A stretch of DNA of 64,000 bases from Naematelia aurantialba (Eukaryota; Basidiomycota; Tremellomycetes; Tremellales; Naemateliaceae), in contig JAKFAO010000006.1 of assembly GCA_021527695.1 (NCBI GenBank), positions 868,001 to 932,000 of the forward strand. Direction: 5' to 3'. The notes under the pieces are model-generated. The model ran no database searches. It was not told where the DNA came from and was given only the letters and a program-made list of their open reading frames with translations. The translations under genes and the position numbers were made by a program. Numbering within the stretch: position 1 is the first letter of the stretch; every line of letters starts with the position of its first letter. Positions 18,999 to 29,432 of this stretch are shown piece after piece.

Positions 18999-20321
18999 TC
19001 ATTTGGAAGGCGCCTCAAGCGTGCCCTGAGGAGCGCCTTTCCTCCGCTTGAAGCGCCTCTGCCTCCCATTGTCCGCCAGAAGCTTAGGCAAGACTCCGTC
19101 CGTCTTCTCGTACGCAGGGGCTGTATCGTCTTCGCCTCGCGGGGAGGCGTCGGAGGGATTGTCGACCGACCGATCGCTGAAGGGCATGGAGAAGAGTGAG
19201 CCTCTGTAGGTCGGTAACCCAGCGCCGGCAGGGATGACGTAGGACGACGGTGCCGAAGGGGAGGAACTGAATCCCGGAAGGTCAAGCGCGCGTAGTCGGG
19301 CATTGGACGTTGTGCGCACCTTCGCAGGCCGCTGCTTACGAAGAAATGACATACTGCTACGCGTGAGCAGCGGTTGGTCGGTCCAGTTGGCGGAGGTGTC
19401 GCTGCTTTCCGGCTCGAGTGGGGCGTATGGAGGGGGAAGGTAACCCGGGTCCCCTGTGATCAAGGACGTGTACTCTGCCGGCTTGACCACAGCGACAGCG
19501 GGTTTGGTGGTGCGACCGCGAATAGCCAAAGATTGGTAGGTGAAAAGAGGCGGTATGTCCGCCGCACGCGCTCGAGAAGGCAATGGTCGAGACAAGAGGG
19601 CTCTCGACCGCGTCGCGCATGGGACAAGGGAGGTGCTGTGCTGGAAGGTGTGCACGGGTTTCCTTTCTCCCCAGGAGTGCCGAGGACATTCGCGGGCCTG
19701 GCTGGCAGTTGTCGAGGGGCTTGTAAGGTGTGTCGTGGGAGAACACTCTGGCAGGTGGTCGCCACGATCGGGAAACTTCGAGTGGATGGCGCAGGACAGT
19801 GGCTTGAGGGTCCGCGAGAGGGGTCCATCGGGAAGACTGTCGCCGAAGAGCTCGTGGATCGACGGGAGGCGCTGCTGTGCGAGGGATGTTCTCACCTCGG
19901 CCTCTTGCACGAGGGGTGGAAGCCTAAGTGGGCACGTTGGAGACTGAGTTGTGGATGGGTAGAGTGGAAGAGGGTGCGACGCTGGTGGGACGAGAGGAAG
20001 GAAACGTCCCTTTTCGTGCGACTGTCGCCGGCTCCTCGCTGCCATGGCGGTTCCTCCCGGGCCGTGTTTCGGTCGACCAGAGAAAACCAGAAAACCCTTT
20101 TGTGTGTTTCGAGGACAAGCGTGGCCTCTTTGTCTGGGTCGCGTACACGAGAGGAATACGACACCTTGTGCGCTGATACATGCCGGCTTGGCCAGCCGCC
20201 TCGTGAACGGCCCGGGCGTCGCCTGTCGTGTCCACTCATCCTTTCTAGGGGAGGAGGTGATCGCCGAGCCTTCCGCCGGTAGTGAGTCGACGAGGACCAC
20301 AAGGGCGAGGCGTGGCCGCAT
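18999..20321 (-). CDS. Hypothetical proline/serine-rich protein with PPxY
   Basis: A minus-strand frame of up to 440 codons. The first ~100 codons are doubtful and the true start may be internal, for example the Met before A-A-R-S-R-R-Q. No domain is recognised and the protein looks largely disordered. Visible elements are L-P-S-I-H-E-L-F-G-D-S-L near the middle, a L-P-P-P-Y-A-P-L-E-P sequence (a PPxY motif of the type bound by WW domains), a basic R-R-F-K-R-R-K patch near the end, and a second Y motif, A-P-A-Y-E-K. An overlapping frame reads T-L-V-L-E-T-H-K-R-V-F-W-F-S-L-V, loosely like the A-D motif, so an intron-containing fifth member is possible but unproven. Confidence 0.4.
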   Translation of the reverse strand: MRPRLALVVLVDSLPAEGSAITSSPRKDEWTRQATPGPFTRRLAKPACISAQGVVFLSCTRPRQRGHACPRNTQKGFLVFSGRPKHGPGGTAMAARSRRQSHEKGRFLPLVPPASHPLPLYPSTTQSPTCPLRLPPLVQEAEVRTSLAQQRLPSIHELFGDSLPDGPLSRTLKPLSCAIHSKFPDRGDHLPECSPTTHLTSPSTTASQARECPRHSWGERKPVHTFQHSTSLVPCATRSRALLSRPLPSRARAADIPPLFTYQSLAIRGRTTKPAVAVVKPAEYTSLITGDPGYLPPPYAPLEPESSDTSANWTDQPLLTRSSMSFLRKQRPAKVRTTSNARLRALDLPGFSSSPSAPSSYVIPAGAGLPTYRGSLFSMPFSDRSVDNPSDASPRGEDDTAPAYEKTDGVLPKLLADNGRQRRFKRRKGAPQGTLEAPSK

Positions 20322-21371
20322 CGAGCTGCCGCCCGCGCAGGAGCCGCTCGCGCGACTACCGGCGCCCAGTGTCCCCGGGGAGGCAGGGGGCTGGGGGCAC
20401 GGAAGCAGGGAGGGAGCTTTGGCCGACTGGAGCTACTGGCGAGCGGCACTGCGGGGGCAGCTCGGACGTTGTGCGCCCCTGGTCGTCTTCGCCCAAACTG
20501 ATCAGCACACGAGGAATCCCCGGCAGAGGGCGACACGCACCCCGCAACATGGTGCGACGGGGAGTTTGGCCGATTAGTCTCGATTGTTAGATCCGTCGCC
20601 TGACCGAGCGGTTGGCGGTGCCCGCTCGCCCATGCAGGCAGTGTGGCACCACGCTGATCAGTTTGCTGATGCGGGCTAGGACAGATCCATCAGCAGATTG
20701 GCCGAAGCAAAAGGCCAATGACGCCTCTTGTCACACTGGCGAACAATGCGCGAGCCGGAACCGAATGCTCGAAACCCATACGCTATACCTGGACCAAATT
20801 TCCCACGCCGTGGTCCCGTCAGACATCATACTGGGGGCTGCAACGGGACCACTCTGTCAAGTATCCAGCAGCAAGGGCACAAGACGCGGTGCGGTCGGCA
20901 GCCGCGGCAACGACAAAGCTTTGAAGGCAAACGACCTCCATTGACGGGTAAAAACCGCGTGGAGGTCGTCCGTCTTCACAGCCTCGTGTACCTGTGGCTG
21001 CACTGCAGTTCCACGCCTACAGACGAGTCAGGATGTCAGTATGGCCCTCGCCAACGTCAGTAGCCTTGCAATGGTCCCTGGCTGGACGGGGACGATGCAA
21101 AGTGACAAACGAATGGGCCAACCGTTTCTCGTTGCGTGGCACTCGGCAACGACGAGTTTAGCCGATTTTGGACCCGAGAGTGTGGCATCGCCAATCGTCG
21201 TCGTGTAGCCAGTCTTCGAACGATTATCCTTCAGTCTGTCCTATGCAAGTAGAGCTGTACAACAATGCATCCGACGCCGATGGGAGCTCTACACGGCAGT
21301 CTCCATGTGAAGAACAAATAATCCACCGCCCGACTTTCTGGGACTCGAGGGACAGAAGCTGCAGCATGGGC
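20322..21371. other. Intergenic region, hypothetical gene to ARL8
   Basis: About 1 kb holding the 5' flank of the proline-rich frame and the 3' flank of ARL8. No gene or RNA recognised on either strand. Confidence 0.4.
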
Positions 21372-23006
21372 CTAGTGCGCACGCTGTGTAAGCCATGCGA
21401 GAACGATGTCTAGGTTGTGTTTCGTTTTGTTGCTGGTGGAATAGCACTGCACGAGTCAGCGACAGTTGGAATACGGCATGCAGTCCTCGCGGTCTTTGTA
21501 GCACAGACGACGGCTTGTGGGCATGTTGAACTCTCAACGGCCATGTTCCGCAGTCTTGTCTTCCTCCTCCTCCCTGCCCTATTGTCTGTCCTCGTTCCTG
21601 CTCTCCTTTCTCCCTGCACTCGAGTGGTGACAAACTTCCCCGCTTGCACCCGCTCCATCTGCCCGCGACTCACCGAAACAACTCTCCCGCCGACCTCTCC
21701 CAATCTCATCTCGCGGATCAAGTCGTCCACCCCAACAGCGCCTGGCAGGTCGTTCTTATTTGCCAATACGAGTAGTGGGACCGAGGCCAGTGCTGGCAGC
21801 GAGAGGAGAGCGTGTAGTTCCGATGTGGCTGTTGGGAGCGATTTGGTCTGTGTATCGTCAGGACACATGCTCCGCATACCTGATGGAGTAGTAGGACGAG
21901 CGAAGACGGAAAGCATGAACGGGGCTCACATCTGCTGCATCCACGACGTATCTGGCCTGGTCAGCGGGGCGCACAATTGTCTGCAGGAAGTTGCGACTCG
22001 AGACTTACATGATCGCATCTGCTCCCCGACAGTAGCGGTCCCACATCCCTCTGAACTTTGGTTGACCCTGTGGAGCAGGTCAGTACGAGCATGTAGTAGA
22101 CAGTTGAGACAGTAAAGGTAGAAGCAGAGGCCAGAGGGGAGAAGGAAGAGGCGGGAGGGTAGAGGCAAAGCAGGAAGAGGAGGAGGGTAGAGGGGAGAAA
22201 GAAGAGGCAGGAGGGTGGAGACGAAGCAGACGAGCTCACCGCCACGTCCCACACTTTCATCGTCACGTTCCCCTTGCGCACTTGGCGCAAGTTGAACGCG
22301 ACTGTCGGCACGACATCCTCTGACCACTGGTCCGAGCCTAGGACGTTGACTAGTCTAGGCGAGTGCGGGTCAGCTGCTGTGCATGGGGGTGGGAAAGGGA
22401 TCGGAGACGTTAGAGCGGTTGCGGCGGAAGCGGGATCTGGAAGTTACGGGACTAGGGGTGGAGAGGCAGGCAAGAAGACGAGGAGCGCGATGACCAGGTG
22501 GAGCGGGGTGCAGCGACACAATGGAGACGAAGCCACCGTAGAGACAAGGATAACCACGATGCGATACTGACGATGTCTTCCCACTAGCCTAACAATGTCA
22601 GCCTTGCATCATGGATAACCAGAGAAACGGGACCATCGGCGAGGCGATAGCCGCAACGGCAGTGCTGGTTTGGGAGCGAATGGATAGGTGAGGTGGACGC
22701 ATTGGTGAGGTAGGCGCAGTGGTGAGGTAGGCGCAGTGGTGAGGTAGGCGCATTGGTGAGGCAGGCGCAGTGGTGAGGTAGGTGGACGCATTGGTGAGGC
22801 AGGTGGACGCATTGGTAGAGTGATAGAGGGGTAAGACGTTGGGAGTACAGGAATGCACAAGGTGGACGCAGAGCAGGGATCAATTGGACGGAGTGGAGAC
22901 AAACAACCCGGCAGCTCACTTGCAGTCCCACAATCGTGACCTCGAGGTGCTTGGTGAAGAATATCGACCGCAGCCAGCCCAGGAAGTTTGTGAAGATGGA
23001 TGCCAT
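21372..23006 (-). CDS. ARL8: ARL8 small GTPase
   Basis: Model: complement(21372..21446, 21674..21847, 21930..21951, 22009..22067, 22240..22354, 22572..22588, 22920..23006), 182 aa, close to the usual 186. Arl8 is an Arf-like GTPase that sits on lysosomes or vacuoles and recruits motor and tethering factors. The N terminus [17 protein letters not shown] is typical of Arl8, which is N-acetylated rather than myristoylated (no Gly2). GTPase motifs are G-L-Q-A-S-G-K-T-S (P-loop, split over two exons), P-T-V-A-F-N (switch I), W-D-V-A-G-Q-P (switch II), N-K-N-D-L-P (G4) and C-Y-S (G5 region). Two exons are only 17 and 22 nt long. The large first intron carries a minisatellite. All phases fit. Confidence 0.93.
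22685..22815. repeat. Minisatellite in ARL8 intron 1
   Basis: Repeated gtgaggtaggcgca-type units (about 14-16 bp, some carrying ggacgcattg) in the intron between the first exon and the 17-nt second exon of ARL8. Confidence 0.85.
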
Positions 23007-23604
23007 GGACGCGGCGATACGTTGCGAAGACGCAGCGGAGGCGGGTAAGGAGAGCTGCTCGACTGTGCCAGCGCGACCTTACGACCAACAACAGCGATCG
23101 CTGTGGCCAGTAACAGCGACTAGTACGACTAGCAACAGCGACGGTACGACCAGTAACAGCGATCGATATGGCCAGCAACAGCGATCCCGCTGTAGCCAAG
23201 ACGGGTGCCAGGAGGAACAGTAGTCGCACCGAAGCTAGGAGCGACAGTCGTCGAGACGAGTGCCAGGGCAGTAGTCGCGGCGACTACCGAGGCGAGCAGG
23301 GAAGCGGGCCGGGTGTTAGATCGACGCTATAGTGCGACCGACGTCCTCCGACGAGAGAGCGATAGACTACACCAAAGCGTGTCAAAGCAGGCAACGACAG
23401 CAACACGACGACCAAACTGCACAGCTGAAGCCGCAACACGAAAATCGACCACTGTCCCGTTCAGGCAATGACGCAATCACAAACTACACGAGTGATTCAC
23501 AGGAAATCTTCATGCATGCATTGAACAGTCTCGCAAATGTCACAACGGCACATCAAACAGGTGAGGACAAGGTCAAGCGGGTGGGTGAAGGGGAGAAGTG
23601 AGCA
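23007..23604. other. ARL8 5' flank with short repeats
   Basis: Promoter side of ARL8 and 3' flank of the RBM39-like gene. Diverged units built on cagtaacagcgatc recur five or six times between about 23080 and 23190. No gene seen. Confidence 0.5.
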
Positions 23605-26327
23605 TCACATATGCGCCTTGAAGAGGGCTTCCGAGATGAACGACGCTTGGAGCTGCCTACCGCCAAAGAACCTGCCATTCAGACCCTTGATGGCGCCCGC
23701 AGCATCGCCCACGACGTTGAACTCGATGTACACCTCGCCCTAAACACGTGAGCCAGTGGTCCCCTTCTACCAATAGTGGGGGACAACTCACAGCAGAGGA
23801 CATTTTGTCCACCTTGATACGCTTGACAAGCCCGTATTTCGACTCGACCTCACCCCTGACATCTTCAGCCAGGTCAAGATCCCAGTTTCTTTCAGTCTCA
23901 CTGTGGGATATCAGCACGTGAAGGTTGACGATCGCCCGACGCATGACGATTGCCCCGGGAACGGCTAGCACTACTCACTCTTCTGGGTTGAACATGTTGG
24001 TCACCACAATGTACACGGTGGGCTCCATAGCAGGAGATTTGGACCTGAAACGATATTAGCGGCGTCTCGCTTCTTGAGCAGAGTTGACACACGGCAAAGC
24101 TGGCCTGTGGGCCGATAAAGGCGCGTTGGTTGTAGGCTCTGTCCTCGCAAGCTTGAACATGAGCTGCTGCCTCTGTGCCGCGTCCATGCGAGGTCCATAG
24201 CCCGTATCTTCAATCTGGTCGCTAGAGTAGGCCGGCGCTCTCTCCTGTCGGACCTGAACGGTTATCACTCGAATGGGGCGACCAGCAAGCTCAAAGTTGT
24301 TCATCGCATCGAGAGCCATCTGTGCAGATTTGAGCTCTTTAAACTGCACATACGCAGTCCCTTTACTCGTTCCAGCCTGTTCTCGTCAGTCGACAACAAC
24401 CCTTCACGATCCAATGTCACGCACAAAGTCCCGATGCAGATCGACAAACTCGATCGTGCCAAAGGCTTCAAAGACCTGTCGAATGTCATCCGCAGACAAG
24501 TTTACCGCGAGGCCAAGGACAAAGAGCCTGTGATACGGGACAGCAGCGTGTTTGTGGGCATCGACATCCACATCGTGTGGGATAGCTAGACCCGTACTCA
24601 ACGGCGGGTAATTGATCTGATAGCTGGTGTTCTGACGTCCGCCGCTACTTGGGACGAAACTGTGTGAGTTAGCGTCATATCTTTTCCCAACAGTAGGCAG
24701 CACGCACGTTCCATTCATCATGGCAGCGAGTTGTCCCTCGCGGTTTCGCTCCGACTCGGTGAGCGTGATAACAATGGGAATGCCCATGACCACTGTGCCA
24801 TTGAGCTGCAACCATCAGTTTCTTGTCGAGCTCATGCGCTTGTCAACTCACCCCAAGAGCCTGATTGACAAGCTCGACCGAATCCAACTCGACATACCCG
24901 ATTCTGAACGTCAGTGTTGCCATCAGACTGATAACTCACCCCTTGGACCTCCTTGACTGCCGTTCGGTGACTACCCTGGCATCCCTGACTGAGCCTCTGC
25001 CGAGTTTATCTTCAAAGAACAGACCCAAATCACTCGAGGTCAAGCGTGCTGCAATCTGCGAGACAAAGATCGAGCGCGCTTCCGAATCAACCTCGTTCAA
25101 GAACTGTGTTACTGGGTCGGCCGGGGGAGGCGGCTCGCGCGGAGGAGGGGGAGGTGCGCGGTCCGGACTGTTGTACGAAGGAGACGGGCGGCGACGACGA
25201 GGCGAGTCGTGCGAATTGTATCGTTCCCTGCGTTCTCGTTCGCGATCGCGATTCATCTACAGCATGGTCAGCTCTGACCACACCGAACTGGCAGACACCT
25301 CAAACTGCATGTCACCCGACTGACCTCTTCGTACCGCGCATCTCGCGCCCTCATAGCTTCGCGCCTTTCCTCCTGCATTTCCCTATCGCGTCTCTCCCTC
25401 TCTGCCTCCTTTTCCTCTCGCGTCATCTCCTTGATAGCCGGCGGGGGTGGGAGCGGTCTCTCGACGACATCGCGCGACCGGTGAGACCTGTGGCTCTCTC
25501 TAGACCGATCGCGATGACTATAACTGTCTCTCCTGCTATCGCGAGACCTATCCCGGCGCCTGGATCGGTCTACCTCGCTCGAGCCGCGGCGCGGTTCGTA
25601 CTCCCTATCTCTGTGCCTATCGCGTGGGTCTACCTCGGGATCGGGTAGGAGCTCCCTACCGCGTAAATCATGCTCGCGAGGTGCGTAGTCCCGTTCTCGG
25701 TCTCGGTCTCGGTCTCTGTCTCGCTCCCTATCGCGCATCTCCCTCTCCCGCCGCCGACGTCGGCGCTCCTCACGCTCCTCGTCAGCCTCCTCGGGGCGCC
25801 CCTCACGCCCGTCGCGGCCTTCACGCTCCTCACGCTCCTCGCGCTCTCGCTGGCGGCGGCGCTCGTGGCGCTCATGCCGCTCTTCCTCCGTCTCGTCCTC
25901 CCTGTGCCGATGGCGCCGGCGTCGCTCGGCGTCTTCTTCCGGATCGTAGCCGTGCTCGCGCTCGTGCCGGTGTGACCTGCTCGACCTGTCACGATCATCT
26001 TCCTCGTCTTCACGATGGCGCCTCTCACGTTTACTGCGCCGTCAGCGGGAGGCGTCGAAAGAAAAGGACACCGGTCAGAGTACACAAGAGAAAAGGACCA
26101 TCAAGATGTACAAGAGAAAAAACCATCAGGTATAAAGAGAAAAGGGAGTGGTCTCCAAATTCCATGTGCGTTCACACGACCAGGCGACACGCAGAGTCAG
26201 GAGGAAAGGAAACGCAATGGAGGTAAGGACAGCCATCGAGGCGGACGTACGAGGTGAGCTCGGGAGTGCGGTCCCGATCACGCCCGTTCAGCGGCTGCGA
26301 CGAGTCATGCGGAGGCGTGTCTGCCAT
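23605..26327 (-). CDS. RBM39: RBM39/CAPER-type splicing factor
   Basis: Model: complement(23605..23739, 23792..23900, 23979..24044, 24093..24376, 24425..24659, 24708..24805, 24852..24903, 24940..25256, 25325..26033, 26251..26327), 693 aa. RBM39/Rsd1 proteins are nuclear SR-like factors that cooperate with U2AF in 3' splice-site selection. The N-terminal third is an Arg/Asp/Glu/Ser repeat region (R-D-R-D-R-D-R-E-R type), followed by a proline run. RRM1 shows R-S-I-F-V-S-Q-I-A and I-G-Y-V-E-L. RRM2 shows R-L-F-V-L-G-L and G-T-A-Y-V-Q-F. The C-terminal RRM is the degenerate UHM type (E-V-Y-I-E-F, with G-R-F-F at the position of the U2AF R-x-F motif). The linker M-F-N-P-E-E-D-E-T is typical of this family. 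Ten exons, all in phase. Confidence 0.92.
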
Positions 26328-26613
26328 GGTGAGCTGCGCAGGCTGTGGGATCACAGCAGCACCTTTTGAGATGTAGTGTGATGCTATGCTGCTTTGAACG
26401 ACAGAGTCAATGACAGAATGGAAAAAGTCCCCCGCCCAGGGCGACAGCTGTCAGCGGGGAAATGGTTGAAACGCCGCGAGTGGCGCCCTCGTCTCCCTTT
26501 TCCATCTCTACATGTTAATATTCATGCGACAATGCTAGGTGGAAGCCCATGCCGTCCGAGATCATCTATGGTGCTCTATGATACGCCTTGCCACGAGTAG
26601 GGGCTGCCAAATT

Positions 26614-29182
26614 TCACTTGGCAAGCTCGCGAGCGATCGCCCATGCCACTCCCTCTTCTACCTGTTCTGCGATTTTCGTCGGCGTATGTCTAGGCTCGCC
26701 AGCCTTGTAGACTCCCGTCTTGACGAGGATCGAAGCCCAGCCATGGCCATTCGCACCTGCGATATCTGTACCGCTTTATCAGTTTCACAAGTTTGTCTTA
26801 GTGGACCGGCCAGTAAGAAACGGACACCGACCAGACTCTGGATTATCTGAGATAGTATACCGCGTTAGTGGCAACTTTCAGATTGTCTCTTGAAAAACTC
26901 TGGGCTCACCACCGACCATGTACCTGCGGGGGTCAGCCGGATGGGCGCATAACAAACATGACTGATGTCGCTACTCACACGTTCAAAGGGGCGTCTGGAT
27001 CCCTGCCCAATGCGCGGACGTGTCGCCGTAGCATCGCCTCTGCGAACCGGTAGGTCGTTGCGTGTGGTTTGCCAAACTGGGTGTACTCGAGATCCCGTCC
27101 TGTCAAAGTCTGTACCAATCAACGCGGTCCACGCATCCATATGGTACGATCATGGATTGCTGCGATACAGATGGTGTGAGAGCAACGTACCTTGTAGACC
27201 GCCTCTAGCGCTATTCTGAATGCACCCATACCTAGTCGCGGCAGAGGATACTCGCTGGCGGGCGTCAACACGATACCAGATTTGAGGCGAGTTTGAGATG
27301 CAGGAGGATTGAGATGATGAAATCTAGACGAAGGAATGCGATGAAGGAATACAGATGAAGGGGGCTCAGGGAAGGAGGATGCAGAAGAAGAATGCAGATG
27401 AAGAATGCAGACGAAGAAAGCAACTAAAGGGGGATGCAGTAGAGTCCACACATACGATCCCCAGATCACATCAGGATTCGTAAACACCAGTGGAATAGCT
27501 TTCCGCCCAGCCGCAGTTGCAGTGGTACCCAGTCGTCCTTGGTCCGACATGAGCAGCTCGGTGATGACCTGGGACGCGAGCGCCCAGTCCATCCCGTCAT
27601 CATGCACGACGAAAATTGCTTCTAGTGGCGTACTTGAGAAATCGACGTCCCGCTGCCTGTATCAGCTTCCAGTGACCGCGACCAAACGTCGATAAAGATA
27701 CGTAGATGGACGGGAGGGACGTACCTTGGCGAAAAGTTCTTCTGCAGGCGAAAGATGGTAGCGATCCCAGATGGCTGGCCGCCACGCCACGATGTCTTGT
27801 AACAGATACGCCCGCTTGAGGCCGTACCTGCCATGTCAGCAAGTGACGAAGGGATCTGCGGAACATCGCAGGTTGTGTAGTGTGGACTGTGTAGTGTGGA
27901 TGGTGTAGTGTGGATGGTGCAGTGTGGATGGTGTAGTGTGGATGCAGGTGGGGGTCAATATCATGGCATATGATACAGGTTCGCGTGGACCGCTCGACTC
28001 ACGACTCGGCAACCCGCCGACCCGCATCCCCAGCCCCGCCGACGACCAGCACCGGCTTATCTGCATAGTCATGCACGTAGTCTCTCAGCGGCGTGTGAGA
28101 CTGCACCAGCTGGTCTGCCGAGAGCTGAGCTGAATCAGCATCAGAGCATGGCGCGATGGACAGGGAACGAAGCGTAGAGTTTATGCGCACAGGGCACTAC
28201 AGGGTGGGAGCTGGAAGGTGGTTGGAGCGCTGATAGAGAGGCGCCGCTGACAGGATGGGGCTGACAGGATGGGGCTGACAGGATGGGGCTGACAGCATGG
28301 GGCTGACAGCATGGGGCTGACAGGGGGGTGGCGCTGATAGGATGGGGTTGACAGAGAGGCGCCGCTGACAGGATGGGGACGTGACACTGACGTTGACCCC
28401 AAAGTCTCGCGACAGAAACTCGAGTCGGTCGGCCTCGGGCATGCCGCCGCCGTTGGTGATGCATATGAAAGGGATTGGTCTGACTCGACGATCAGTTCCG
28501 GTCGACACGACGTCCAAGCGCGTTATGCTTCGAGCGCATGACAACGCAGAGATACAGTCAGAGCAGAGCAGACTGGGTCCAGAACATCTCGCGTGCACAC
28601 AACGTCGACGGAGCTGGTGGACATTTATCCAGTTCCAGACCATCTTGAGTCCACAGAACGGAGACGAAGTTGCTCGGATCATTTATCAAAGACGTGGTGA
28701 TCATGCCAGACAGCCTCTAGACGTACCGCTGGAACGGGCCCGTCTTGCCCGAGAGGAGACTCATCACTCGCCCAGTTTGGGGCAACACATGATGCCCCTG
28801 CTTGAGGACGCCGTCCTGTGTGTATCAGCACTGGATATTGACGGACTCTTGCTCGATATCGCCCCGTAGGTCGATGCCAGAGAGGAAGCTGCTCAGAAGA
28901 ACACGGATGGAGAGATGGTCCTGAAGGACACGGATGGAGAAGTGGTCCTGAGGGAGTGGAGAAGATATGGTCCTGAGGGAGTGAAGAAGAGAGGGCGGAG
29001 TCGCAACTAACGATATCAAACGCAAATGCCAACCGCTCAGGAAACGCATCTCCGGCTACCACTCAGCTGCCCTGCTTCAACCAACGCCTACCATGTAGAC
29101 ACCGTACGTGCCTCTGCAGTCCGTGTCCTCGGTCCCTGCCCACACGAGATACCGCACGCGACAGCGGCCGCGACATTGCCAT
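26614..29182 (-). CDS. HDHD5/CECR5-type HAD hydrolase, probably mitochondrial
   Basis: Model: complement(26614..26765, 26832..26846, 26910..26923, 26979..27109, 27191..27254, 27456..27652, 27725..27827, 28003..28124, 28392..28479, 28727..28815, 29012..29061, 29092..29182), 371 aa. This is a class II HAD phosphatase of the cat-eye-syndrome-5 family; the substrate is unknown. HAD motif I is F-A-F-D-I-D-G-V-L, motif II I-C-I-T-N-G-G-G, the cap contains L-V-V-G-G-A-G-D-A-G-R, and motif IV is Y-M-V-G-D-N-P-E-S-D-I-A-G-A. Motif IV is spread over 14- and 15-nt micro-exons. The N terminus is Arg/Ser-rich without acids (M-A-M-S-R-P-L-S-R-A-V-S-R-V), a likely mitochondrial presequence. The exon 1/2 join implies a 30-nt intron; a longer alternative (donor after T-C-T-C in codon 13) is also in phase. 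Confidence 0.88.
27874..27943. repeat. 14-bp tandem repeat in HDHD5-like intron
   Basis: Five copies of tgtgtagtgtggat-type units lie in the intron between the exons 27725-27827 and 28003-28124. Confidence 0.85.
28246..28376. repeat. 14-bp tandem repeat in HDHD5-like intron
   Basis: Copies of gctgacaggatggg, some as gctgacagcatggg, alternate with a longer gagaggcgccgctgacagg unit in the intron between exons 28003-28124 and 28392-28479. Confidence 0.85.
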
Positions 29183-29432
29183 GTTGCGACTGCGACGGCG
29201 ACGGCGACGATGCGATACGATGCGAAGTTGAAAGACAGTCTCGAGCTTTTGGCGGTCGGGAAAATTGGCCGAAGACTGAAAAGATAACAGCGGCCAAAAC
29301 CTAGAGCAACCCGAGTACTACTACTGCGCGGTGCAACGACGACGTTCTGGGATGCATATGCGTGAGATGAGTGGTCCAAAGCTGCTGATAAACTGTAGGT
29401 GATGTACATATGCTATGCTATGCTATCTTTGG

